From the IMG/VR virus record IMGVR_UViG_3300009002_000007, positions 1 to 50,025 of that record: a stretch of DNA of 50,025 nt. The stretch is one strand, 5' to 3'. A program made the translations under genes and the position numbers. The notes under the pieces are model-generated. The model worked only from the letters and a program-made list of their open reading frames with translations. It was not told the DNA's origin and searched no databases. This DNA is from a virus. Positions 14,428-29,123 of this stretch are shown here, one piece after another (position 1 is the first letter of the stretch; every line of letters starts with the position of its first letter).

Positions 14428-15654
14428 ATGCCACAGGTTACGCAAGAAGATATTATTGGATATATTGATAACACAATAGATGTTATGCAGGGAGACTCAC
14501 AAGTCTACACAGTAAAACTATATAGAGATAGGGTAGGTGGAAATCTTAATACATCACTATATTCTACATTTACTATGAATTTATTAGATGAATCGTCTAA
14601 TTTAATCGCACAATATTCAATGCCTAGAGTATACGGAGTTTCAGGAGATCTTATATTAGTAAATGACGATCCAACTACACAGGCTGTTTTTCAATTTGAA
14701 TTATCAAAACTACAAACATTAAATCTTCCTGCTGGAAAAATATACGTAAACATAGTAGTGACTAATTCTAGAATAGAACCTACTAAGGTTTATTCTTTAC
14801 CTATTATGGAAATAGGGTCTATATTATTTAACGAAAATAGACATGACCCTTCTCTGTATAAATCTACTCAAAGAAGTTCGGGAATAGGTGTATCTTCGTC
14901 CATGGATCCATATTATAAAGTTCAACACATCGATGGTTCAGTTCCTATTGGACAAGGAAGCTTATCTTTAGATTCAGGATCCCCTGGTCTAGTAACTAAA
15001 ATGACATTTATGAATAGTGACTATGATGGAATTAGAGTAAGTGTTTTAGAAAACTTTTTAATTAACAGAATAGATAAAGATGGAATTGAAGGTACGATTA
15101 CATTAATAAACAGAAGCGATACTGCTCAATATTCTATTTTTAATGTAGTAGACTGGTACAGAATCAACTGTTCTTCTGGAGAATGTATCGACGACATCGA
15201 TGATGCAATACAATTAATCGTAGTTCATGAAATGTCAACTGAAGGACCTGGTGTACATAAAAATAATTGGCTAGTTACGGACGAAGTTTCATTCAAACTA
15301 GATGTATATGGTTCAGCATTATCTTCAACTGATCTAGGTAAGAAATCTAGCACAGTACTAGATAAAGAATTAATTCCAAATAATACATCTGGAAATGTAT
15401 CTAGAACTGGAATCATATTATCGGTTACACCACAAGATGGCCAATACATTGATGTTGAAATTAATGGTATTTCTATTTCATTAGGTGACGGAACTAAAAA
15501 TCTAGATGGTTACTTTTCAGCAGATGGAGGAACTACTGCTAGAACATTCCAAGATATCCGAGTAGGTGATGAATTAATCTTCAACGCGATAGTTGCAGGA
15601 TATGAGCTCACTGATGAAGATAGAGTCTCTTTATTCTACGAATCTTATTCTTAA
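14428..15654 (+). CDS. Tail fibre or baseplate-associated structural protein
   Basis: A 408-aa beta-rich protein. Residues 1-130 form an Ig-like or beta-sandwich region (YTVKLYRDRVGGNLNTSLYS). Its last ~60 residues (INGISISLGDGTKNLDGYFS then ADGGTTARTF, GDELIFNAIVAGYELT) match the C-terminus of the protein at 19797 in length and motif order (NGIALDES, YFSRDGGATA, GDTLYWNGTLAGYEL). This shared module looks like a tip or attachment domain. It is the first of four fibre-like genes in a row and has its own late-type promoter. Confidence 0.7.
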   Translation: MPQVTQEDIIGYIDNTIDVMQGDSQVYTVKLYRDRVGGNLNTSLYSTFTMNLLDESSNLIAQYSMPRVYGVSGDLILVNDDPTTQAVFQFELSKLQTLNLPAGKIYVNIVVTNSRIEPTKVYSLPIMEIGSILFNENRHDPSLYKSTQRSSGIGVSSSMDPYYKVQHIDGSVPIGQGSLSLDSGSPGLVTKMTFMNSDYDGIRVSVLENFLINRIDKDGIEGTITLINRSDTAQYSIFNVVDWYRINCSSGECIDDIDDAIQLIVVHEMSTEGPGVHKNNWLVTDEVSFKLDVYGSALSSTDLGKKSSTVLDKELIPNNTSGNVSRTGIILSVTPQDGQYIDVEINGISISLGDGTKNLDGYFSADGGTTARTFQDIRVGDELIFNAIVAGYELTDEDRVSLFYESYS

Positions 15655-15764
15655 TAATATATTATCTTAGTATTATAAGAAAAACGTAAAAACGTAAATA
15701 CGTAAAATTTAATTAATTTTATTAAGATATTATATACTTTTTTACCCCCCACGAATAAACTTAT

Positions 15765-15796
15765 TAATATATAATCCAATCCTACAATAATGTAGG
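15765..15796 (+). promoter_or_regulatory. Late-type promoter plus 5' hairpin
   Basis: TAATATATAA (15765-15774) is followed after six bases by CCTACA-ATAA-TGTAGG (15781-15796). The hairpin would sit at the 5' end of the fibre mRNA that starts at 15825. Confidence 0.55.
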
Positions 15797-15824
15797 GTGT
15801 GCAAAAAATAATTATATAAATAAT

Positions 15825-17597
15825 ATGGCACAAATTCGTTCAAAACAAATTTCTGACTTTCTAAGTTCAATCCAATGGGCAAATGTAGTAGCGTCTGACA
15901 ATGTAAAAATTGCAAACGTATGGGACATCAAACAAGGATTTGATACAGTAGACGCATCAGTAAACTCTTTAGAGTCTTTCATCGCAGGTGAAGTATCTTC
16001 TTTAGAAGCTGTTGATACTGCTTTATCAGCTGAGATCGTAACAGAAAAGGAAAGAGTAGATGCAATCTTAGATTCTGCAGAAGCAGACAAAGATTCATTC
16101 GCTGAAATCGTTTCTTTAATCAACGCGGTTGATACTGAAAATGACAATGCATTCGCTTCATTTGTACTGAGAACAGATAAGTCTATCGATTCATTAGAGG
16201 TGGTTGATAGAAATCTTCAGACACAAATCACAAGCAATGACACTGACATTCTTGGTTTACTAGGTGACATCACTTCAATCGACACTAGAGTATTAGGTGT
16301 TGAAGGTGACTTAACTTCTGAAATCGAAAGAGCAACTGTTAGAGAAGATGCTATCGAAGCTGCTTTAAATGCAGAGATCGCTGCAACTAACGCTGATTTT
16401 ATCAATGTTGACGCATCTATCGATTCTTTAGAAGCTGCTGACGCTGGTTTTGCTGGTGATGTTACTTCATTAGACACTAGAGTATTAGGTGTTGAAGGTG
16501 ACTTAGCTGCTGAAATCGACAGAGCAACTACAATGGAAGGTAAGATATCTGCAGCATTATCTGCTGAGATCGTTGAAACTGCTGCTGAGCAAGCTGTTCA
16601 AAACGCATCTATCGATTCTTTAGAAGCTGCTGACGCTGCTTTATCATCTTCTATCGAAGAGGAAGCAAGATTAAGAGCTGCTGCTGATTTAGCATTAGGT
16701 TCTAGAATCGACGCTAACGATTTAGACAACGCTAACTTAACATTATCTGTAAACTCTTTAGAGGTTGTTGATGGTGAATTAGCATCTGACATCGCTACAG
16801 AAAAAGGTAGAATCGATGCAATCTTAGAAGCTTCAACTGCTGACAAAGATTCATTCGCTGAAATCGTTTCTTTAATCAACTCTGTTGATACTGAAAATGA
16901 TGATGCTTTTGCTGCATTCGTAGTAAGAACTGACGCATCTGTTGATTCTTTAGAAGTTGCTTTAGCTGCTGAAATCGCTTCAACTAACGCTGAGCAAATC
17001 GCACAAGACAGATCTATCGATTCTTTAGAAACTGTTGATAACAATCTAGCGATTGCTATCGAGCAAGAAAAAGAAGATAGAGCTGGTGAAGACGCTAAGT
17101 TAAAAGCACAGATCGACGCTAACGACGCTGACAACTTATTATTAACTGCTTCAGTTAATTCTTTAGAGGTTGTTGACGGTGAATTAGCTGGTGACATCAC
17201 TTCAATCGACACTAGAGTATCAGGTGTTGAAGGTGACTTAGCTGCTGAAATCACAAGAGCTGGTTCTGTTGAATCTGCTTTATCTGCTGAATTAGCTGCT
17301 GAGATAGCAACAACTAACGGAGAGGTAAGCGTTATAAACGCATCTATCGATTCATTAGAAGTAGCTGTTGAAGAAGGTGGTACGTACCTAAGACAAACTG
17401 CAGTATTTACTGCAACTAACTTATTTACTTTACCTCAGCCGGTTGCATTCGGAACTAATGATGATTTAACTGTTTATGTAAACGGTGTATTCGTTGATTT
17501 CAGATGTTCAGGTGGTACTGATATCGATTTCACAGGCTTATTAGCTTATGACGTTGATGCTAAGGACAAAGTTCAAGTTATGGGTATAAAACTATAA
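15825..17597 (+). CDS. Repeat-rich coiled-coil tail fibre protein
   Basis: A 590-aa protein made of internal repeats. SVNSLE/SIDSLE occurs nine times; VEGDL(A/T)(A/S)EI three times, each after an (S/L)DTRV(L/S)G element; and a longer unit (DKDSFAEIVSLINAVDTEND and its near copy with NS, ending AFA(S/A)FV) occurs twice. Heptad-like spacing and high Ala/Asp/Glu/Ser content indicate a trimeric coiled coil. The N-terminus (MAQIRSKQISDFL) resembles that of the 19797 protein (MSLIKIKQIDGLQ), a likely attachment peptide. The last ~60 residues form a small beta domain (LTVYVNGVFVDF). A strong terminator follows. Confidence 0.85.
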   Translation: MAQIRSKQISDFLSSIQWANVVASDNVKIANVWDIKQGFDTVDASVNSLESFIAGEVSSLEAVDTALSAEIVTEKERVDAILDSAEADKDSFAEIVSLINAVDTENDNAFASFVLRTDKSIDSLEVVDRNLQTQITSNDTDILGLLGDITSIDTRVLGVEGDLTSEIERATVREDAIEAALNAEIAATNADFINVDASIDSLEAADAGFAGDVTSLDTRVLGVEGDLAAEIDRATTMEGKISAALSAEIVETAAEQAVQNASIDSLEAADAALSSSIEEEARLRAAADLALGSRIDANDLDNANLTLSVNSLEVVDGELASDIATEKGRIDAILEASTADKDSFAEIVSLINSVDTENDDAFAAFVVRTDASVDSLEVALAAEIASTNAEQIAQDRSIDSLETVDNNLAIAIEQEKEDRAGEDAKLKAQIDANDADNLLLTASVNSLEVVDGELAGDITSIDTRVSGVEGDLAAEITRAGSVESALSAELAAEIATTNGEVSVINASIDSLEVAVEEGGTYLRQTAVFTATNLFTLPQPVAFGTNDDLTVYVNGVFVDFRCSGGTDIDFTGLLAYDVDAKDKVQVMGIKL

Positions 17598-17640
17598 TCT
17601 AAACTTCGGTTTAAATTATTAGCTTAATACTTAATTGATT

Positions 17641-17670
17641 AAAGGCTCCTCGGAAGAGGAGCCTTTTTTA
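17641..17670 (+). terminator. Rho-independent terminator
   Basis: AAAGGCTCCTC (17641-17651) pairs with GAGGAGCCTTT around GGAA, followed by T-run. It closely resembles the terminator after the collagen fibre at 26177, which suggests a common design for the fibre mRNAs. Confidence 0.92.
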
Positions 17671-17675
17671 TTTAA

Positions 17676-17684
17676 AATATATAG
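17676..17684 (+). promoter_or_regulatory. Late-type promoter after a terminator
   Basis: AATATATAG directly follows the terminator at 17641-17670 and lies 22 bases before the ATG at 17707. A weak hairpin (GTAAAAC with GTTTAAC, one mismatch) lies just downstream. Confidence 0.55.
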
Positions 17685-17706
17685 TAAAACAAAATATCAG
17701 TTTAAC

Positions 17707-18894
17707 ATGAACATTGGAATTACACTAGGATTACAACAGGATAATGAATCTCTTTGGATAAATGGAATCAAATTAAATGTACTAAATTTAATTGAAACTC
17801 TTTCTGAAATAGGAGATCATAATGTATATGCGTTAGACACTAGTAATAAAGTTAAAGATCTGTCAAAGGTAGATTGGGACACTTCTAAATATCCTATTTA
17901 TAAATATGCAGATAAAGTAAATTCAACGGATTTATTAATACTTCTAGGAACTTCATTTAGTACAGAGCAAACAGTCGCCGTTAGAAAAAAGAATCCTAAA
18001 ATTAAGATTATTAAATACTTTTGCGGTAATAATTATATTATAGATATGGAAAGAGTCTTATTTGATTCTAAAGAATCTGTAAGTAATTGGACGCATGGCC
18101 ACGATGAAGCATGGTTTATTCCACAACAGGAATATCAAAATAGATCATATTATCAAACAATGGGAAGGCTTTCTGCTGACAAGGTTAAAGTGGTTCCATT
18201 TGTATGGAGTCCTAAGTTTATAAAAGAAGAAAATTCTAAAAATACCAGAAATGGTATGAAAGACGCATTTTATAAAGGAGGCAAGAATGCAGAAGACATG
18301 AACCTATCTTCAATGGAACCTAATATGAATGTAGTTAAGTATTGTATGCCTCTTATCATGATGGTAGAAGAACTATACAGGAAAAAAGGTAAAAAGGCGT
18401 TCAATGAATTTTGGGTAGGAAGTGGTAAAAGATTATTATCTAGTAAATACTTTATCAGTTCTATTAAACACCTAGATGTAACTCATTCCGGTAAATTAAA
18501 AATGTGCTCAAGGTACCCAGTAACTAGTTTTCTTTCTGAGAAAACGGATATAGTTCTTTCACATCAATGGGATAATCCTTTAAACTATGCATATTTAGAC
18601 GCTCTTTATTTTGGATATCCTTTAGTTCATAACGCAACGATGATTAAAGATGCAGGATATTATTATAAAGGATTCGACACGGTGTCAGCTGCAAAGATGT
18701 TAGAGCATGTATTAAATCATCATGACGAGATAGAAAAGGAATATACAGCAAAAAGCACGAAGGTTCTTTCAAGATATCTTACAACAAATCCTAACATCGT
18801 AGATACATATAAAAAACTAATAGAGAATATTTTTGAACCAGGAAAACATGCTCTATCGAACGAATATGACTGGTCAACAAACCTATATAAATAA
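17707..18894 (+). CDS. GT-B type glycosyltransferase, DUF2827-like
   Basis: I start the 395-aa protein at the ATG at 17707, after the late-type promoter; an earlier in-frame start would run through the terminator. The opening NIGITLGLQQDNESLWINGI, the later KIIKYFCGNNYIIDMERVLF, and KVKVVPFVWSPKF follow the DUF2827 family, which looks like a GT-B glycosyltransferase without known substrate. It precedes a GT2 gene and lies between two fibre genes, so it probably builds a glycan on the fibres or on a lipid or sugar carrier. Cytosolic. Confidence 0.78.
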   Translation: MNIGITLGLQQDNESLWINGIKLNVLNLIETLSEIGDHNVYALDTSNKVKDLSKVDWDTSKYPIYKYADKVNSTDLLILLGTSFSTEQTVAVRKKNPKIKIIKYFCGNNYIIDMERVLFDSKESVSNWTHGHDEAWFIPQQEYQNRSYYQTMGRLSADKVKVVPFVWSPKFIKEENSKNTRNGMKDAFYKGGKNAEDMNLSSMEPNMNVVKYCMPLIMMVEELYRKKGKKAFNEFWVGSGKRLLSSKYFISSIKHLDVTHSGKLKMCSRYPVTSFLSEKTDIVLSHQWDNPLNYAYLDALYFGYPLVHNATMIKDAGYYYKGFDTVSAAKMLEHVLNHHDEIEKEYTAKSTKVLSRYLTTNPNIVDTYKKLIENIFEPGKHALSNEYDWSTNLYK

Positions 18895-18906
18895 ACATAA
18901 TAAATA

Positions 18907-19677
18907 ATGGAATTAAAAGAAGTAATTGAAGCGGCTGCAAAGCCAAAGATTAGTATTATCATGCAATCATATCTTGGTAATTATCCAGGATCTAGGAAAG
19001 ATTCACATTCTAAATTTTTAAGAGCAGTCCAGAGTTTTCAAAATCAATTATATAAAAACTGTGAATTAATAATAGTAGCAGACAATTGTATGGAAACAAA
19101 GTCACTATATGATGCTCATTTTCAAACTGAAGATAGTATAAGATTAATATACGTTTCTAGAAACTCAAAAGAAATGAGTACATATATGCAAAACGAAGAA
19201 GGCAGTAAATATTATAGAGGTTTTCCTCGTAGAGTAGGAGTAGGAGCTGCAACAGGATCTTTAATAACATACATGGATTCAGATGATATGTTATTAGAAG
19301 AACATACACTACACCTGATGATAGAGTTTAATAAAAACCCTGACGCTAATTGGTGGATTAACAGATCTTGGTACGATAACGAAGTAATGAAATTTAAAGA
19401 CGATAAAACATTTGAAGATTCTACAGAATATGGTGAAGAACTTCCAGATGTTGAAGGAAAGTGGAACATAACAAGAATAAAAGAAGGTTTAGTAGTAATG
19501 AGTCCTTGGTTGTTTATGCATAAACCATCTGCATCTGTTTTATGGAGAGATACTTGGGGTAACGTAAGTGAAGATTCAGATTTCAATGCAAGATTCAGAG
19601 AAAATCATAAAGGCGGAGCAGTAATGAACCGACCGACATACGTAAGATGCCACTTTACAGATAAGTGGGATTACTAG
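18907..19677 (+). CDS. GT2-family glycosyltransferase
   Basis: A 256-aa GT-A enzyme. KISIIMQSYLGNYPG (14-28) is the nucleotide-binding start, CELIIVADNC the second strand, and TYMDSDDMLL (121-130) the metal-binding DxD. A conserved Trp-rich acceptor side follows (NWWINRSWYDNE). It lies 12 bases after the DUF2827-like gene and is followed by a fibre gene, so both transferases probably act on the same glycan. The sugar donor cannot be deduced. Confidence 0.85.
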   Translation: MELKEVIEAAAKPKISIIMQSYLGNYPGSRKDSHSKFLRAVQSFQNQLYKNCELIIVADNCMETKSLYDAHFQTEDSIRLIYVSRNSKEMSTYMQNEEGSKYYRGFPRRVGVGAATGSLITYMDSDDMLLEEHTLHLMIEFNKNPDANWWINRSWYDNEVMKFKDDKTFEDSTEYGEELPDVEGKWNITRIKEGLVVMSPWLFMHKPSASVLWRDTWGNVSEDSDFNARFRENHKGGAVMNRPTYVRCHFTDKWDY

Positions 19678-19734
19678 TACGTAAAAATAATATCTTATAC
19701 TATAGATTCTAGGACCTTTATCCCAACGATTTCT

Positions 19735-19764
19735 AATATATAAGATTGAGTGGAATTACTCCAC
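19735..19764 (+). promoter_or_regulatory. Late-type promoter plus 5' hairpin
   Basis: AATATATAA (19735-19743) is followed after six bases by GTGGA-ATTAC-TCCAC (19750-19764), in the same arrangement as at 15765-15796. Confidence 0.5.
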
Positions 19765-19796
19765 ATTTAAAATAAATAAAAAAAATGTAACTATTC

Positions 19797-20573
19797 ATGT
19801 CATTAATTAAAATCAAGCAAATTGACGGCTTACAGGCTGCTCTTGATCTTATTAACACCAGCATTGAATCAGGTTCGCTCAAATCAGCTTATACACAGGA
19901 AGACCACGGTTTTTCTGCTGGAGTTGTTATAGCGTACGTGGGTTCTAGATGGGTGTTAGCTGATTCAAGTACTGCTAACAAGCTAGGAAGATTAATCATC
20001 GAATCTATTGTAGACGCGGACAATTTTATCGCTGTGCAAGTTGGAACTATTAACGTTTCAGCATGGCCTAAATTGGACCAGTTAGTTCCCGGAGATTTCT
20101 ACGTTGTAGATAACTCAGGTAACGGTACTTTAGAAGATTACGTTAATACTGGTGATCCAGGTTTTGCATACAGCAATCCTGTTTTACAAGCATTAACAGA
20201 AACAGTGGGTCATGTTCTTCCATGGAGACCATCACAGTCGCCAACAGACCTAATTCAACCAGAAGAATTCACACAGACTTCGTTCTCTGCTGTAACTTCA
20301 GGTAATTACTCATCAACAGGACTTACACTAACGTATACTCCTTTTCAAGATTCAACAGTTCAAGTATTCTTAAACGGTATAGCACTTGACGAATCTTATA
20401 ATGATAGAAACGGAGACGTATATTTCTCAAGAGACGGTGGTGCAACTGCTGTTCCTGCTTCTGACTTAGATGCTGGAGATACACTTTACTGGAACGGAAC
20501 TCTTGCAGGTTATGAGCTTGCTGGAACTGATCAGTTTGAAGTAGTATACGACAAAAGTAATCTAGACGACTAA
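19797..20573 (+). CDS. Tail fibre-associated protein with tip module
   Basis: A 258-aa beta-rich protein. The N-terminus (MSLIKIKQIDGLQAALDLIN) resembles the start of the repeat fibre at 15825 and may attach to the same partner. The middle (about 40-150) contains a compact beta domain (GDFYVVDNSGNG). The last ~65 residues repeat the tip module of the 14428 protein (VFLNGIALDE, YFSRDGGATA, AGDTLYWNGTLAGYEL). It directly precedes the collagen fibre and may cap or anchor it. Confidence 0.72.
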   Translation: MSLIKIKQIDGLQAALDLINTSIESGSLKSAYTQEDHGFSAGVVIAYVGSRWVLADSSTANKLGRLIIESIVDADNFIAVQVGTINVSAWPKLDQLVPGDFYVVDNSGNGTLEDYVNTGDPGFAYSNPVLQALTETVGHVLPWRPSQSPTDLIQPEEFTQTSFSAVTSGNYSSTGLTLTYTPFQDSTVQVFLNGIALDESYNDRNGDVYFSRDGGATAVPASDLDAGDTLYWNGTLAGYELAGTDQFEVVYDKSNLDD

Positions 20574-20593
20574 AAAAAATAAATTATTAAAAC

Positions 20594-26152
<5,559 letters not shown>

Positions 26153-26176
26153 TTTAAATCATCAAGATAATTTTAG

Positions 26177-26207
26177 AAAGGGTCCTCGAAAGAGGACCCT
26201 TTTTTTA
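26177..26207 (+). terminator. Rho-independent terminator after the collagen fibre
   Basis: AAAGGGTCCTC (26177-26187) pairs with GAGGACCCTTT around a GAAA tetraloop, followed by a T-run. Confidence 0.93.
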
Positions 26208-26210
26208 TGT

Positions 26211-26245
26211 GATATATAGATTGTAATAACTTATTATCTTATTAC
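26211..26245 (+). promoter_or_regulatory. Late-type promoter plus 5' hairpin
   Basis: GATATATAG (26211-26219) follows the terminator directly. GTAATAA (26223-26229) pairs with TTATTAC (26239-26245) just after it. A second promoter-like GTATAACTAATATTA lies at 26273-26287, 14 bases before the ATG at 26301. Confidence 0.5.
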
Positions 26246-26300
26246 ACTTAGTAAACAATTTAAAATATCTAAGTATAACTAATATTATAGAACACAATCA

Positions 26301-27233
26301 ATGGATAATAAAATCAAACATGATACGTTTAACAAGAATGTAAAATTCTATGTTGAAAGCGTAACCAAGAATACAGACACATATACTCTTAATGGATGGG
26401 TTGGATTAATAGGAGGAGAAGCTTTAGGTTTTTCAATGTCAAATGAACCTCTTAGCGTTCAATTTTCAGGTGTTAGGCAAGATGTAATGGAAGTATATTC
26501 AAATCAATTTACTAATCAGAGTATGTCCTTTATTATTGAGGTTCCTTTTGATAAAAAACTAAAAACATTAGTTATTCATACTAGTATTGGAGAAACTGCA
26601 ATAGGTCCAATTGGACACTGGTTATCGTATCACTCAGGATTTGCAAATACATCAAAGGATGTTATAGTAGTAGATGATTTCTATAGTGACCCTGACCTTG
26701 TAAGAGAATGGGCAATGAACCACTTGGAATTTACACCTTCTGATTATCACAAGGGTCAAAGAGCAAATGAAAGATTTATCTTAGATGGAACTAAAGAAAA
26801 ACTAGAAGAAATTATAGGAAAACCAATATTCAATTGGAATCACGACAGGTATGCTAACGGAATATTTCAATTCTGTACAGCAGATCAACAGATTGTTTAT
26901 CACGTAGATAATCAAACTTATGCAGCAATGGTATATTTAACACCTGACGCTCCACCTACATCTGGAACTGCGTTCTATAGAAGTAAAGTCACGGGTGATT
27001 ATACATTCGATGACGATAAAAGAAAAACCCAAGCATACATAGATGCATTCAAGGGTAATAGTAATGAAATGAATTTTTACGATGGATCTAATTTTGAAAA
27101 AATAGATGAAGTAGGAAATGTGTATAATAGATTAGTCTTGTTCAATGCTAAAAATATCCACGCTGCGACTCAGTATTTTGGAGATGCAATTGACAATGCT
27201 AGATTTTTTCACATGTTCTTTTTTGACGTATAA
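26301..27233 (+). CDS. 2-oxoglutarate/Fe(II) oxygenase-like protein (DUF6445-type)
   Basis: Residues 1-105 form a beta-rich N-terminal domain. The rest has the signature of a double-stranded beta-helix oxygenase: H201-x-D203 (YHVDNQTYAAMVYLTPD), a distal H287 (NIHAATQYFG) and R301 (NARFFHMFFF) in the position of the 2-oxoglutarate-binding Arg. The arrangement resembles DUF6445 and prolyl 4-hydroxylase-like proteins. Oxidation of a residue in the neighbouring collagen fibre is a plausible role. It opens the unit containing the double glycosyltransferase and the PLOD-like gene, 15 bases upstream of the former. The family label is moderately sure; the activity is inferred. Confidence 0.75.
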   Translation: MDNKIKHDTFNKNVKFYVESVTKNTDTYTLNGWVGLIGGEALGFSMSNEPLSVQFSGVRQDVMEVYSNQFTNQSMSFIIEVPFDKKLKTLVIHTSIGETAIGPIGHWLSYHSGFANTSKDVIVVDDFYSDPDLVREWAMNHLEFTPSDYHKGQRANERFILDGTKEKLEEIIGKPIFNWNHDRYANGIFQFCTADQQIVYHVDNQTYAAMVYLTPDAPPTSGTAFYRSKVTGDYTFDDDKRKTQAYIDAFKGNSNEMNFYDGSNFEKIDEVGNVYNRLVLFNAKNIHAATQYFGDAIDNARFFHMFFFDV

Positions 27234-27248
27234 AAAACAAATATAAAT

Positions 27249-29123
27249 ATGAAGATTAATATTATTACAAGGTGTACCAGAACAAGTAACCTTTTAACAA
27301 TTAAAGAAGGAGTATTAAATGCGCCTAAGGGAGTAACAGTAAATTGGCACATTGTATTTGATACAGGAGCATTAAAGGATATTGATGCAGAGGTTCTCTC
27401 GAACTTAACAGATACTGTCAATGTCAAATTACATTTCGTAAAAGGACAAAGAGGAGGATTATTATATCCTGAAGTTTCTGATGTTATTAGAACAATCAAA
27501 TCCGGTTGGATCTATTTATTAGATGACGATAACATTATACATGAAGATTTTTATAAAACTATTAAAGCGAGTATAAAGAATCTTCCAATTGCACAGGTTC
27601 ATATCGTTTCTCAATTAGTTGCAGGTAGAGATTTTACCGGGCAAGAAATTAGAGTAGCTAGTCGTGAAAATACTGCCTTTCAGAAAATTGACATTGCGCA
27701 GATGGTTATTAATAGAAGCATATTTGATACTCATTCATTTAGTGCAAATTATGCAGCAGACGGTTTCTTTATAGAAGAAGTATTAAAAACACACGGAGAT
27801 GCATTCGTATGGATTGATAAGGTTTTATGCCACTACAATTATTTAGAAAAAGTACCATCTGCTAAAATACCTAAAATACTTTATATAGGAAAAACTAAAC
27901 CGGAATTAAAGTCTATAAAATATTTATCGTATGAAGCAGATGAATTAGACGTTAAATACTTAGAAGACGATAGTGAAGTAATTAACACAGTTACGTCGTT
28001 TAATCCTGACGCAATTATTACAAATGGAGAATCATGGAAAGAGTTTCCTAACCTAGCTTCTCTTCCTCTTCAATTTAGAAAAAGGTGGTTTAATTCTGAG
28101 AACACGGAAAATATAGGAAACACCGCATATTCCGTAGCAATGAATTCTATTCTATCTCCTTCTAACCTAGAAGATGATCAGATGATTTCATTCTTTACGC
28201 CTATATATAATACTGGTGAAAAGTTATGGAACACATATAGATCCGTAAGAGATCAGACGTATAATAACTGGGAATGGGTTTTAGTAAATGATTCCACCGA
28301 TGGAGGTAAAACTTTAAAGATAGCAGAAGAAATCGCGCTAGTAGATCCAAGAGTAAAGGTGTATGATTTTAGAGAAAAATCAGGAGGATGTATTGGAGAA
28401 TCTAAATACAGATGTTGTTCTCTTGCTAAAGGATATATTCTAGCAGAATTAGACCATGATGACTTATTGGTTAAAACATGCGCAGAAGATTTACATAATG
28501 CTGCGCAGGCACATCCTGATTGTGGTATGTTTTATGGAGATACTGCCGAGGTAAATGAAGAGTGGGAAAATCAAAGATATGGAGAAGGGTTTGCATTAGG
28601 ATATGGTTCTTATAGAGAAGAAGAGTATGAAGGTAGAATGTTGTCACCTGCTAATCAACAGAATATTAATCCAAAAACAATCAGACATATTGTAGGAGTT
28701 CCAAATCACGTTAGAGCATGGAGAAGATCTACTTATTTTGAAATAGGAGGACATAACAGAAGTCTAACAATTGCAGATGATTTTGAATTAGTGATTAGAA
28801 GCTTCCTATATTCTAAGATATGTAAAATACCTAAACTAAGCTATATTCAATTTCTCTATAATAATCAAGGTGGAAGAAACACTCATGATTTATCAAGAGC
28901 AGACATTCAAAGAAGAGTTAGAACAATAGCACAATATTATAATGAACAAATCAACGCTAGATTTATTGAATTAGGAATAGAAGATTGGGCATATAATGAA
29001 AGCCCTGACTATCCTATCTCAGCTGAGTCAAGATATGGGGAAGAAGAAGGAGTTGCTAACGAAACATACACTGAAAAATCAGGAGTTGAAAAAAAAGTAA
29101 CTAAATTAGAAAAAGTAAAATAA
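27249..29123 (+). CDS. Two-domain glycosyltransferase (GT-A + GT2)
   Basis: A 624-aa protein. Domain 1 (about 1-200) starts MKINIITRCTRTSNL and has a DxD-type LLDDDN (90-95). A linker with Rossmann-like strands (about 208-300) follows. Domain 2 (about 312-560) is a clear GT2: MISFFTPIYNTGEKLWNTYR, WEWVLVNDST, and LAELDHDDLL (398-407, DHDD). Its stop codon overlaps the ATG of the PLOD-like gene by one base, so the two products are made together. The order GT, GT, hydroxylase is that of the three domains of animal PLOD proteins, though I cannot claim homology of the transferase domains. The fibre is the likely acceptor; the sugars are unknown. Confidence 0.85.
   Translation: MKINIITRCTRTSNLLTIKEGVLNAPKGVTVNWHIVFDTGALKDIDAEVLSNLTDTVNVKLHFVKGQRGGLLYPEVSDVIRTIKSGWIYLLDDDNIIHEDFYKTIKASIKNLPIAQVHIVSQLVAGRDFTGQEIRVASRENTAFQKIDIAQMVINRSIFDTHSFSANYAADGFFIEEVLKTHGDAFVWIDKVLCHYNYLEKVPSAKIPKILYIGKTKPELKSIKYLSYEADELDVKYLEDDSEVINTVTSFNPDAIITNGESWKEFPNLASLPLQFRKRWFNSENTENIGNTAYSVAMNSILSPSNLEDDQMISFFTPIYNTGEKLWNTYRSVRDQTYNNWEWVLVNDSTDGGKTLKIAEEIALVDPRVKVYDFREKSGGCIGESKYRCCSLAKGYILAELDHDDLLVKTCAEDLHNAAQAHPDCGMFYGDTAEVNEEWENQRYGEGFALGYGSYREEEYEGRMLSPANQQNINPKTIRHIVGVPNHVRAWRRSTYFEIGGHNRSLTIADDFELVIRSFLYSKICKIPKLSYIQFLYNNQGGRNTHDLSRADIQRRVRTIAQYYNEQINARFIELGIEDWAYNESPDYPISAESRYGEEEGVANETYTEKSGVEKKVTKLEKVK

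Noticed and set aside
15812-17254. Minus-strand frames opposite the repeat fibre
   Set aside because: Ser/Ala/Thr-rich translations opposite a repetitive coiled-coil gene, without promoter or start context.
17635-17706. Upstream start for the DUF2827-like protein
   Set aside because: The extra 24 residues would be encoded by the terminator and the late-type promoter.
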